DNA from: Methanoregula sp. UBA276
Lineage (GTDB): Archaea > Halobacteriota > Methanomicrobia > Methanomicrobiales > Methanospirillaceae
Reading direction: 5' to 3'
Assembly: GCA_002508495.1 (NCBI GenBank)
Contig: DANA01000026.1
Location: 1-13,558, forward strand
DNA: 13,558 bases
A model generated the notes under the pieces. The model ran no database searches, had not been told where the DNA came from, and was given only the letters and a program-made list of their open reading frames with translations. Below, piece by piece: positions 6,734-11,601 of the stretch (its first letter is position 1; the number at the start of each line of letters is the position of its first letter). The translations under genes were made by a program, and so were the position numbers.

Positions 6734-6933
6734 ATTGAGGCCGCCGCGGGGCGCCCAAACGGGTGCGGCGGCAAGCATCGTAAAGGGGGTATGGGGGCAT
6801 CAGCCCCCATCATCACTTCAAATGGTTTCCCATGAAAATCATGAAAATTATCAATTATGGGGGCTGATGCCCCCATACCCCCGGTTGGGATTCCTGCCGC
6901 CGCCCCGATGGGCGCCTGTGCGGCGGCCTCAAT
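6734..6933. repeat. 200-bp palindromic element (MITE- or BIME-like)
   Basis: The element begins ATTGAGGCCGCCGC (6734-6747) and ends with its exact reverse complement (6920-6933). The two halves stay complementary, with mismatches, through about 50 bp. A perfect 26-bp inverted repeat follows (6785-6810 against 6857-6882), with a 46-nt AT-rich centre between its arms. Each half also holds its own hairpins: GCCGCCGC/GCGGCGGC at 6740-6772 and 6896-6927, and ATGGGGGC/GCCCCCAT at 6791-6810 and 6857-6876. No protein is encoded and no obvious target-site duplication flanks it. It could be a non-autonomous mobile element, a repetitive palindrome like bacterial BIMEs, or a structured RNA. Confidence 0.7.
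6785..6882. repeat. Perfect 26-bp inverted repeat with self-complementary arms
   Basis: The arm at 6785-6810 is the exact reverse complement of 6857-6882. Each arm contains an 8-bp stem with a 4-nt loop (ATGGGGGC, loop ATCA or TGAT, GCCCCCAT). The sequence can therefore fold either as one long stem or as two short hairpins. Confidence 0.9.
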
Positions 6934-6960
6934 GAGCAGCATTCCTGGTACGGTAATCTG

Positions 6961-6997
6961 CCCCGCCGTGCCCCGTGAGGGGCGCCTCGCGGCGGGG
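6961..6997. repeat. GC-rich hairpin related to the 200-bp element
   Basis: CCCCGCCG (6961-6968) pairs with CGGCGGGG (6990-6997), and inside it GCCCC-GTGA-GGGGC (6970-6983) forms a second stem. Its GGGCGCCT...CGGCGG half matches 6909-6926 in the right half of the neighbouring element, so it looks like a third partial copy of the same unit. Confidence 0.65.
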
Positions 6998-7076
6998 AGC
7001 CATCCTCTTCCACTTGTATATGGGTGATTTTCATCATTCTGGTGTGAACGTAAGTTCATGCGTGTTTCTACAGAGC

Positions 7077-7087
7077 AAAACAAAAAA
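7077..7087 (-). terminator. U-tract terminator of the zinc-ribbon gene
   Basis: On the minus strand TTTTTTGTTTT begins 7 nt after the TAG stop of the zinc-ribbon gene. Archaeal termination commonly uses such U-rich runs. Confidence 0.6.
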
Positions 7088-7094
7088 CATCCAT

Positions 7095-7379
7095 CTAATT
7101 TGCCGCGGTGTGCCGCCTGCCCCGCAGGGCTGCGGTGTAATGCCGCCGGAGTTCGGCCTTCTCCTCTTCGGAAAAATCTTTTTTCTTGGTGGTGTGGAGG
7201 TGGCGTTCCATCTGTTTCACAATATTTTCAGCTTCGTGATGGTCCTCGACTTCAAGATACACCGGTACCTTCGCCACTTCGTACGCGTGGCCGCAGAACG
7301 GGCAGAGTTTCCATTTCTGGAAGCGATCAACGTACGTGAATGTCCTGCATCCTCCCGGGCACCGGATGATGAAGTACAT
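7095..7379 (-). CDS. Small zinc-ribbon protein (DUF1922-like)
   Basis: 94 residues. The N-terminus has two Cys pairs, RCPGGC (Cys7, Cys11) and LCPFCGH (Cys26, Cys29), which should bind one zinc ion in a rubredoxin-like knuckle fold. The MYFIIRCPG...FTYVDRFQKWKLCPFCG layout resembles archaeal DUF1922-type proteins, whose function is unknown. A charged helical tail follows (EVEDHHEAENIVKQMERHL, KKKDFSEEEKAELRRHY). The last dozen residues are encoded by a GC-rich stretch with internal direct repeats and may be an unconserved extension. ATG 7379 is chosen because the Cys motif begins six residues later and a TATA-like element lies about 31 bp upstream. It is divergent from cofE. A nucleic-acid-binding role is possible but not shown. 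Confidence 0.75.
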   Translation of the reverse strand: MYFIIRCPGGCRTFTYVDRFQKWKLCPFCGHAYEVAKVPVYLEVEDHHEAENIVKQMERHLHTTKKKDFSEEEKAELRRHYTAALRGRRHTAAN

Positions 7380-7405
7380 AAGTATGACGTTTTGCGTGCT
7401 GTCAT

Positions 7406-7415
7406 GATATAAAAA
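7406..7415 (-). promoter_or_regulatory. Candidate TATA box of the zinc-ribbon gene
   Basis: The minus strand reads TTTTTATATC, centred about 31 bp before ATG 7379. A few bases further, ACCGG-GATCT-CCGGT (7435-7449) forms a small operator-like inverted repeat between the two divergent promoters. Confidence 0.45.
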
Positions 7416-7505
7416 TATCTCATGTGCGAAACTAACCGGGATCTCCGGTCATTCAGCAAGAGGTTCCGGCCAAAATGAGTGCCTGCTGCACACAATTCGA
7501 AATCC

Positions 7506-7512
7506 CTATATC
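7506..7512 (+). promoter_or_regulatory. Candidate TATA box of cofE
   Basis: CTATATC is centred about 28 bp before ATG 7537. No ribosome-binding sequence lies between, so cofE mRNA is probably leaderless or nearly so. Confidence 0.45.
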
Positions 7513-7536
7513 GGACGGTCATCGCATAGAGATGGT

Positions 7537-8289
7537 ATGGAAGACATTTCGGTCATCGGGGTGCGTGGCCTCCCGCTCATCCGCGAAGGGGACGACATCG
7601 CCGCCCTGGTCTGCGATAAGGTAACGGTCCATGATGGCGACATCCTCTGCGTTGCCTCGACCATCTGGTCAAAAGCCAAAGGTTATACCCGGAAACTCAC
7701 CGATATCACCCCGACGGACCGGGCTGTGCGGCTCGGGAAACTCAATGGCGAGGATCCGCGGTTTGTCCAGGCAGTTCTTGATGCATCCACCGATATCATC
7801 ATGGAACACCCCTTCATCCTCTCGGAGATGGCATTCGGGCACATCGGTGTCCGGGCCGGTGTCGACCAGTCCAATATCGATGACGGCATGGTAATATTCC
7901 TCCCGCCGGACCCCATGAAGTCCGCTGAAGAACTCCGTGCGGCAATGAAAGCATCCTGCGGCCGGGACGTGCGGGTCATCATCACCGATACCTGCGGGCG
8001 GTCGTTCCGTCGCGGGCAGACCGGTAACGCGATCGGATGGAGCGGGTTTCCTGCAATCCGGGACTTCCGGGGCGACCATGACCTCTTTGGTCACGAGCTG
8101 AAGATCACCGAAGAGGCAGTTGCCGATGAAATTGCAGGGTTTGCCAACTTCGTGATGGGCGAGAGCAACAACGGTGTTCCGGCAGTAATTTTCCGGAATT
8201 GCGGGACGTGGAGCGGGCACGACAGCCTGTACTTCCGCGGGGATGAGGATATCACCCGGCGCGTGCTGAAAAAAGAATGGTCCTCTTAA
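7537..8289 (+). CDS. cofE: Coenzyme F420-0:L-glutamate ligase
   Basis: 250 residues, the standard length of archaeal CofE. The enzyme uses GTP to add one or two L-glutamates (gamma linkage) to F420-0, giving the deazaflavin electron carrier of methanogenesis; it acts in the cytoplasm. Family signatures are the N-terminal VRGLPLIREGDDIA, STIWSKAKG (41-49), RAGVDQSNID (106-115), DTCGRSFRRGQTGNAIGWSG (151-170) and RDFRGDHDLFGHELKIT (175-191). ATG 7537 matches the usual start and has a TATA-like box 28 bp upstream; an overlapping ATG at 7532 is out of frame. The TAA stop (8287-8289) interlocks with the TAA of the convergent secG gene (8286-8288). No other F420 biosynthesis gene is in the window. 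Confidence 0.95.
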   Translation: MEDISVIGVRGLPLIREGDDIAALVCDKVTVHDGDILCVASTIWSKAKGYTRKLTDITPTDRAVRLGKLNGEDPRFVQAVLDASTDIIMEHPFILSEMAFGHIGVRAGVDQSNIDDGMVIFLPPDPMKSAEELRAAMKASCGRDVRVIITDTCGRSFRRGQTGNAIGWSGFPAIRDFRGDHDLFGHELKITEEAVADEIAGFANFVMGESNNGVPAVIFRNCGTWSGHDSLYFRGDEDITRRVLKKEWSS

Positions 8290-8444
8290 AGCATGAGGTC
8301 CAGTGCATAGATGACGATGCCGACAACCGCGGCAACGATCATCACGGTAACGGGGCTGATGTGAATTGCCCGGCGGTCCTCGCTGTCATAATAGTTGACA
8401 AGGCCCGCTGATGAGAGGAGTCTTCCACCTTGCTTCTTTGCCAT
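8286..8444 (-). CDS. secG: Preprotein translocase subunit Sec61-beta (archaeal SecG)
   Basis: 52 residues, short enough to be missed by gene callers. It starts MAKKQGGRLLSSAGLVNYYD, continues SEDRRAIHISP and ends in one transmembrane helix (about residues 31-50, VTVMIVAAVVGIVIYALDL). This is the pattern of the Sec61-beta family: a basic cytosolic head with the SSAGL-x-x-Y-x-D-S-E motif, then a single C-terminal anchor. It is the small non-essential subunit of the SecYEG/Sec61 channel in the cytoplasmic membrane. ATG 8444 has a TATA box 26 bp upstream, fitting a leaderless mRNA. Its stop overlaps that of convergent cofE, and it is divergent from the amidohydrolase with 45 bp between the starts. 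Confidence 0.93.
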   Translation of the reverse strand: MAKKQGGRLLSSAGLVNYYDSEDRRAIHISPVTVMIVAAVVGIVIYALDLML

Positions 8445-8465
8445 GAATAAATATTTGATTTCTCG

Positions 8466-8474
8466 ATATATAAA
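8466..8474. promoter_or_regulatory. TATA box of secG, possibly shared with the divergent amidohydrolase
   Basis: ATATATAAA on the plus strand reads TTTATATAT on the minus strand. Its centre is 26 bp before the secG ATG, the ideal leaderless spacing, and 20 bp before the amidohydrolase ATG. That is slightly close, so the amidohydrolase may instead use ATAAATATTT at 8447-8456. Confidence 0.55.
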
Positions 8475-8489
8475 GAAGAGTTACCCCCC

Positions 8490-9527
8490 ATGAAAAACAG
8501 AACCCGGATCCTGTCCGGCCAGGTATTCCTTGGCGAAGAGCTCGATGTTGTGCCTGCCGACATCTCGGTTGAAGATGGCATCATCACCGCAATCGAGGAA
8601 AATCCTCGTGCCCCGGATCGCTGGATCTGCCCGGCACTTTTTAATGCCCACACGCACCTTGGCGATACGGTTGCCATGGACTGCGGCGCAACCGGCGACC
8701 TTGCCGCGCTTGTTACTCCCCCGGACGGGCTGAAACACCGCCTGCTGGCACAAACCCCGCCCCGCGAACTTGTTGCCGGTATGCGGGCAAGCATCGGGGG
8801 CATGATAGCCGGGGGGACGCATGGCTGTGCTGATTTCCGGGAGGGTGGAAAAGCGGGAGTACAAGCCCTTGCAGAGGCAGCAGATGGTCTTCCGTTCCAT
8901 CCGCTGATCTTCGGCCGGGATGGCGGGGAAGAGATCGCCGATGGTCTTGGGATCAGCAGCACCCGCGATGTCCAAAATATTGACCGGCTCGTTGCAGCAG
9001 CAAAGAAAGCAGGCAGGATGGTTGCTTTTCATGCCGGGGAACGTGATGCAAATGACATTGACGATGCCCTCTCGTATGAACCTGACCTGATCATTCATGC
9101 AACCCATGCCACGAAACGACAGTTGCGCCGCTGTGCCGATCAGGAGATCCCGATTGTCGTGTGTCCCCGCTCAAACTGGATGCTGAATGTTACAACATCA
9201 GCGAGGCACCCTCCCCTCTCCCTCATGGGAGAGCTGGGTTGTACGGTCTTTTTCGGCACGGATAATGTCATGTTCGTGCCTCCCGACATGCTCGCGGAAC
9301 TGGCGTTTGCATCGGTTGTGTATAAACAGCACCCAAAAAGCCTGCTCCATGCAGCTGTAGCCGGTTCGTTCCTTACTGGTTCGCCGTTCTTCATTCGCAA
9401 GGGTGCACGGGCAAACCTCTTTGTGGTTGATGCCGCGTCCGTACTGCGCTTCAGCCGCGATCCGGTATTTTCTTTAATAAAACGGGCTCAATCCGGGCAG
9501 ATTTGCCATAATGTTTTTAATTTGTAA
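8490..9527 (+). CDS. Metal-dependent amidohydrolase (chlorohydrolase/nucleoside-deaminase-like group)
   Basis: 345 residues. The family fold is a TIM barrel holding one or two metals that activates water to hydrolyse C-N bonds. Visible metal ligands are NAHTHLGD (His54, His56), FHAGE (His181), HATHA (His203/His206) and FGTDN (Asp258). An N-terminal beta segment (ILSGQVFLGEEL...ISVEDGIITAI) and a C-terminal GARANLFVVD strand make up the usual second domain. The layout fits the TrzN/Ssn-like deaminase/chlorohydrolase group, which includes adenosine-type deaminases, but at 345 residues it is shorter than the usual 400-450. The substrate cannot be named. The start is supported by the conserved N-terminal strand; there is no clear ribosome-binding site. 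Neighbours secG (divergent) and USP (downstream) give no functional clue. Confidence 0.82.
   Translation: MKNRTRILSGQVFLGEELDVVPADISVEDGIITAIEENPRAPDRWICPALFNAHTHLGDTVAMDCGATGDLAALVTPPDGLKHRLLAQTPPRELVAGMRASIGGMIAGGTHGCADFREGGKAGVQALAEAADGLPFHPLIFGRDGGEEIADGLGISSTRDVQNIDRLVAAAKKAGRMVAFHAGERDANDIDDALSYEPDLIIHATHATKRQLRRCADQEIPIVVCPRSNWMLNVTTSARHPPLSLMGELGCTVFFGTDNVMFVPPDMLAELAFASVVYKQHPKSLLHAAVAGSFLTGSPFFIRKGARANLFVVDAASVLRFSRDPVFSLIKRAQSGQICHNVFNL
9514..9523 (+). promoter_or_regulatory. Candidate TATA box of the USP/CBS unit
   Basis: TTTTTAATTT overlaps the last codons of the amidohydrolase. From its centre, transcription would start near 9545, leaving about 20 nt of leader that holds the GGTGAT ribosome-binding site. 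AATAAAAAAG at 9532-9541 is an alternative. The T-run could also help end the upstream transcript. Confidence 0.4.
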
Positions 9528-9565
9528 CTCCAATAAAAAAGCCATGTTTGTTTTGGGTGATTATT

Positions 9566-9994
9566 GTGTTCGCTAATATACTTGTAGCGATTGATGGATC
9601 GGAGGCCAGCCAGCGCGCATTTGACCGTGCCCTTGACATCGCAAAACGGGGAAACACACCCCTTCATGCGGCATACATTGTCGAGACCGGCCTCTTCTCT
9701 TCTCTCCCTGCTGACAATACGGTCGAGATTATGTACAATGTGCTCAAAACCGAGGGGGAGAACGTGCTTGCCAAAGTACAGGAACAGGCAAAAGCCGCCG
9801 GCGTCACGGTCAAAACCCACCTGAAATTCGGTCATGCCGGCAGCGAGATCATCAACCTTGCCAATGAGAACAAGGCGGATCTCATTGTTGTCGGTTCCCA
9901 TGGCAAGAGCCAGACTGACCGCCTCTTGATCGGCAGCGTAAGCACATTTGTTGTCACCCACAGCAAAGTCTCAACCATGGTGGTGAGATTATAA
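9566..9994 (+). CDS. Universal stress protein (UspA family), ATP-binding type
   Basis: 142 residues, normal for a single-domain USP. The N-terminus MFANILVAIDGSEAS has the first strand and Asp10. The C-terminal GSHG...GS motif (Gly110, Gly113, then nine residues, Gly123-Ser124) exactly fits the G-2x-G-9x-G-S/T nucleotide loop, so ATP or AMP binding is expected. These are cytosolic, often dimeric, proteins linked to stress and energy status. GTG 9566 is preferred over an in-frame TTG at 9548, because homologues begin just before the first strand and GGTGAT lies 4 nt upstream. The TAA is followed after 5 nt by the CBS gene, indicating one operon. Confidence 0.88.
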   Translation: MFANILVAIDGSEASQRAFDRALDIAKRGNTPLHAAYIVETGLFSSLPADNTVEIMYNVLKTEGENVLAKVQEQAKAAGVTVKTHLKFGHAGSEIINLANENKADLIVVGSHGKSQTDRLLIGSVSTFVVTHSKVSTMVVRL

Positions 9995-9999
9995 CGGAC

Positions 10000-10845
10000 A
10001 TGATCGTCAGGGACTACATGACATCGGACGTTGTCCACGTCGAGATCCCGGGCAACCGCGACGATGTCTTAAAGATTCTCAAGCGAACAGGAATTTCCGG
10101 TGTTCCGGTCATCAAGAGCAAGAAGATTGTCGGGATCATCACCAGAAAAGACCTCCTGCGAAAGCCCGAAGAGACCCAGCTCGGGCTCCTGATGACAGCA
10201 AAACCCATCACCATTGACCCTGACACGGACATGGTGGAAGCTGCCCGCCTGCTCGTGAAGAAGCGTATCCGCCGTCTTCCGGTAGTTGAGAACAACAAGC
10301 TCCTGGGTCTCCTCTCGGTTGCCGATGTCATCCATGCCCTTGCAACGGTCAAGTGCCGCGAAGAGATCAAGGACACGTATGTCAGCAAGTCGTTTGCCCT
10401 CTGGGAAGAGACCCCGCTGCCGGTCGTGGGCCGGGTTATGGAGATCTCGGGTGTTGACGCGATCCCGATCCTCGATGCCGACAACACGCTCATGGGCATA
10501 ATTTCTGAGCGTGACCTGATCCGGAGTTCCAGCATCGAGGACTCGGTCGGCGTCTCAGACTTCTCGAACGGGACTGATGATGACGAGTGGACGTGGGAGA
10601 GCATCCGCGACAACCATACGATCAGTTTCGGTATCTCGAAAGTACAGCTGCCGAACCGCCCGGTAAAACTTGCCATGGTCAAAAATGTCGTGGCGGTACC
10701 GCAGAATGCAGAAGTGAGCGAATGTGCTCTCAAGATGAAGCGATCCCGTGTTGACCAGCTTCCGGTGGTGAATGGGGACAAGAAACTGGTCGGCATGCTG
10801 TACGACCGCGAACTTATCCGGGCTTTCTGCCGGGAAGAGTCATAA
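10000..10845 (+). CDS. Four-CBS-domain protein
   Basis: 281 residues made almost only of CBS domains: about 7-55 (VRDYMTSD... GIITRKDLL), 63-115 (LMTAKPITI... LLSVADVI), 127-176 (YVSKSFALWEETP... GIISERDLI) and 226-278 (MVKNVVAVPQ... MLYDRELI). Pairs of CBS domains form Bateman modules that bind AMP, ATP or S-adenosyl ligands and act as cytosolic energy sensors. No catalytic or DNA-binding domain is attached. A 45-residue linker with the acidic stretch GTDDDEWTWES separates domains 3 and 4, so the second module is unusually spaced. Its start is 5 nt after the USP stop, so the two are surely co-transcribed and may form a signalling pair; the target is unknown. A T-rich terminator follows. Confidence 0.9.
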   Translation: MIVRDYMTSDVVHVEIPGNRDDVLKILKRTGISGVPVIKSKKIVGIITRKDLLRKPEETQLGLLMTAKPITIDPDTDMVEAARLLVKKRIRRLPVVENNKLLGLLSVADVIHALATVKCREEIKDTYVSKSFALWEETPLPVVGRVMEISGVDAIPILDADNTLMGIISERDLIRSSSIEDSVGVSDFSNGTDDDEWTWESIRDNHTISFGISKVQLPNRPVKLAMVKNVVAVPQNAEVSECALKMKRSRVDQLPVVNGDKKLVGMLYDRELIRAFCREES

Positions 10846-10852
10846 TAACAAT

Positions 10853-10862
10853 CTTTTTATTT
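10853..10862 (+). terminator. U-tract terminator after the CBS gene
   Basis: CTTTTTATTT begins 8 nt after the stop codon, without a hairpin, as is typical for archaeal terminators. Confidence 0.55.
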
Positions 10863-10871
10863 CCGGGTATC

Positions 10872-10880
10872 ATTTAATAA
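10872..10880 (+). promoter_or_regulatory. Candidate TATA box of psmB-fttA
   Basis: ATTTAATAA lies about 57 bp before the psmB start, predicting a leader of about 30 nt. A small palindrome TAAGCGCTTTTA (10882-10893) sits between the box and the expected transcription start, and GGGGTG (10922-10927) is the ribosome-binding site 5 nt before ATG 10933. Confidence 0.5.
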
Positions 10881-10932
10881 CTAAGCGCTTTTACGACATT
10901 TTCGGCGTAAAATTTGTTTTTGGGGTGTTACT

Positions 10933-11574
10933 ATGCCTGAACAGTTACAGGAGTCCATGAAGGGGACGACCACGATCGGTATCAACTTTGCCGGTGGTGT
11001 CGTACTTGCAACCGAGAAACGGGCGACCATGGGCTACATGATCGCAAGCAAGAAAGCAAAGAAAGTTTACCAGGTGGCAGAACGGATCGGCATGACAACT
11101 GCCGGCGGGGTAGGCGATGCCCAGCAGCTCGCCCGGGTACTGACGGTTGAATGCAACCTCTACCAGATCCGCCGCTCCCGGCCCATCACGGTCGGTGCAA
11201 CGGCAACACTGCTCTCGAACTACCTGAACCAGAACCGGTATTTCCCCTACTATGTCCAGCTCCTTGTCGGGGGCGTTGACGAGAACGGCCCCAGTGTATA
11301 TTCGGTTGATGCAATGGGCGGGGCAACCAAGGAAGCCGAGATCGTTGCCACCGGGTCCGGTTCCCCTATGGCATACGGGGTCCTCGAAGACCGGTTCAAG
11401 GCCGGCATGACCGAGGACGAAGCGGTTGAACTTGCGGTCCGTGGCCTCAAGTCCGCCATGAAACGCGATGCCGGTTCCGGCGAAGGGATCCACGTTGTGG
11501 TGATAACCATGGAGAAGTACCAGGAACTCAGCGAAGATGCCGTAAAAGAGTACATTTCCCGGACTTCCGCCTGA
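10933..11574 (+). CDS. psmB: 20S proteasome beta subunit (catalytic)
   Basis: 213 residues. This subunit forms the two inner heptameric rings of the cytosolic 20S proteasome, an N-terminal-threonine protease. An 11-residue propeptide, MPEQLQESMKG, ends at the Gly-Thr autocleavage site, freeing Thr12 as the nucleophile. Counting from that Thr, Glu17, Lys33 (in SKKAKKVYQV) and Gly47 (TTAGG) are in place, as are the later ATGSGSPMAYGVLE and KRDAGSGEG motifs. All active-site residues I can check are present. A TATA-like box and a GGGGTG ribosome-binding site lie upstream. fttA follows after 27 nt that contain two T-runs, so the pair is probably an operon with possible termination between the genes. 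The alpha subunit and the PAN ATPase are not in the window. Confidence 0.96.
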   Translation: MPEQLQESMKGTTTIGINFAGGVVLATEKRATMGYMIASKKAKKVYQVAERIGMTTAGGVGDAQQLARVLTVECNLYQIRRSRPITVGATATLLSNYLNQNRYFPYYVQLLVGGVDENGPSVYSVDAMGGATKEAEIVATGSGSPMAYGVLEDRFKAGMTEDEAVELAVRGLKSAMKRDAGSGEGIHVVVITMEKYQELSEDAVKEYISRTSA

Positions 11575-11578
11575 TCCC

Positions 11579-11601
11579 TCTTTTTTTAGGACGACTTTTT
11601 T
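11579..11601 (+). promoter_or_regulatory. Two U-tracts between psmB and fttA
   Basis: The 27-nt spacer holds a run of seven T (11581-11587), AGGA as a weak ribosome-binding site, then six T directly before the fttA ATG. Uridine runs are the termination signals that FttA acts on, so partial termination here could tune fttA expression. That role is inference. Confidence 0.45.

Larger units (their letters stand above)
6493..7094. other. Hairpin-rich spacer after ftr
   Basis: About 600 bp without a convincing gene. It holds at least six GC-rich palindromes between 6636 and 6997, described separately, then a small inverted repeat TGAAC/GTTCA (7045-7058) and a T-rich terminator for the minus-strand zinc-ribbon gene. 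The 6493-6635 part shows nothing recognisable. Confidence 0.7.

Noticed and set aside
6636..6997. Possible CRISPR array
   Set aside because: The repeats are few, alternate in orientation and are not separated by unique spacers of constant length; no cas gene is nearby.
6855..7037. Minus-strand frame starting MMKITHIQVEEDGS
   Set aside because: The first dozen residues look protein-like, but the rest reads through the palindrome array and there is no ribosome-binding site. It could be the stump of a gene broken by the repeats, but that cannot be supported from this sequence.
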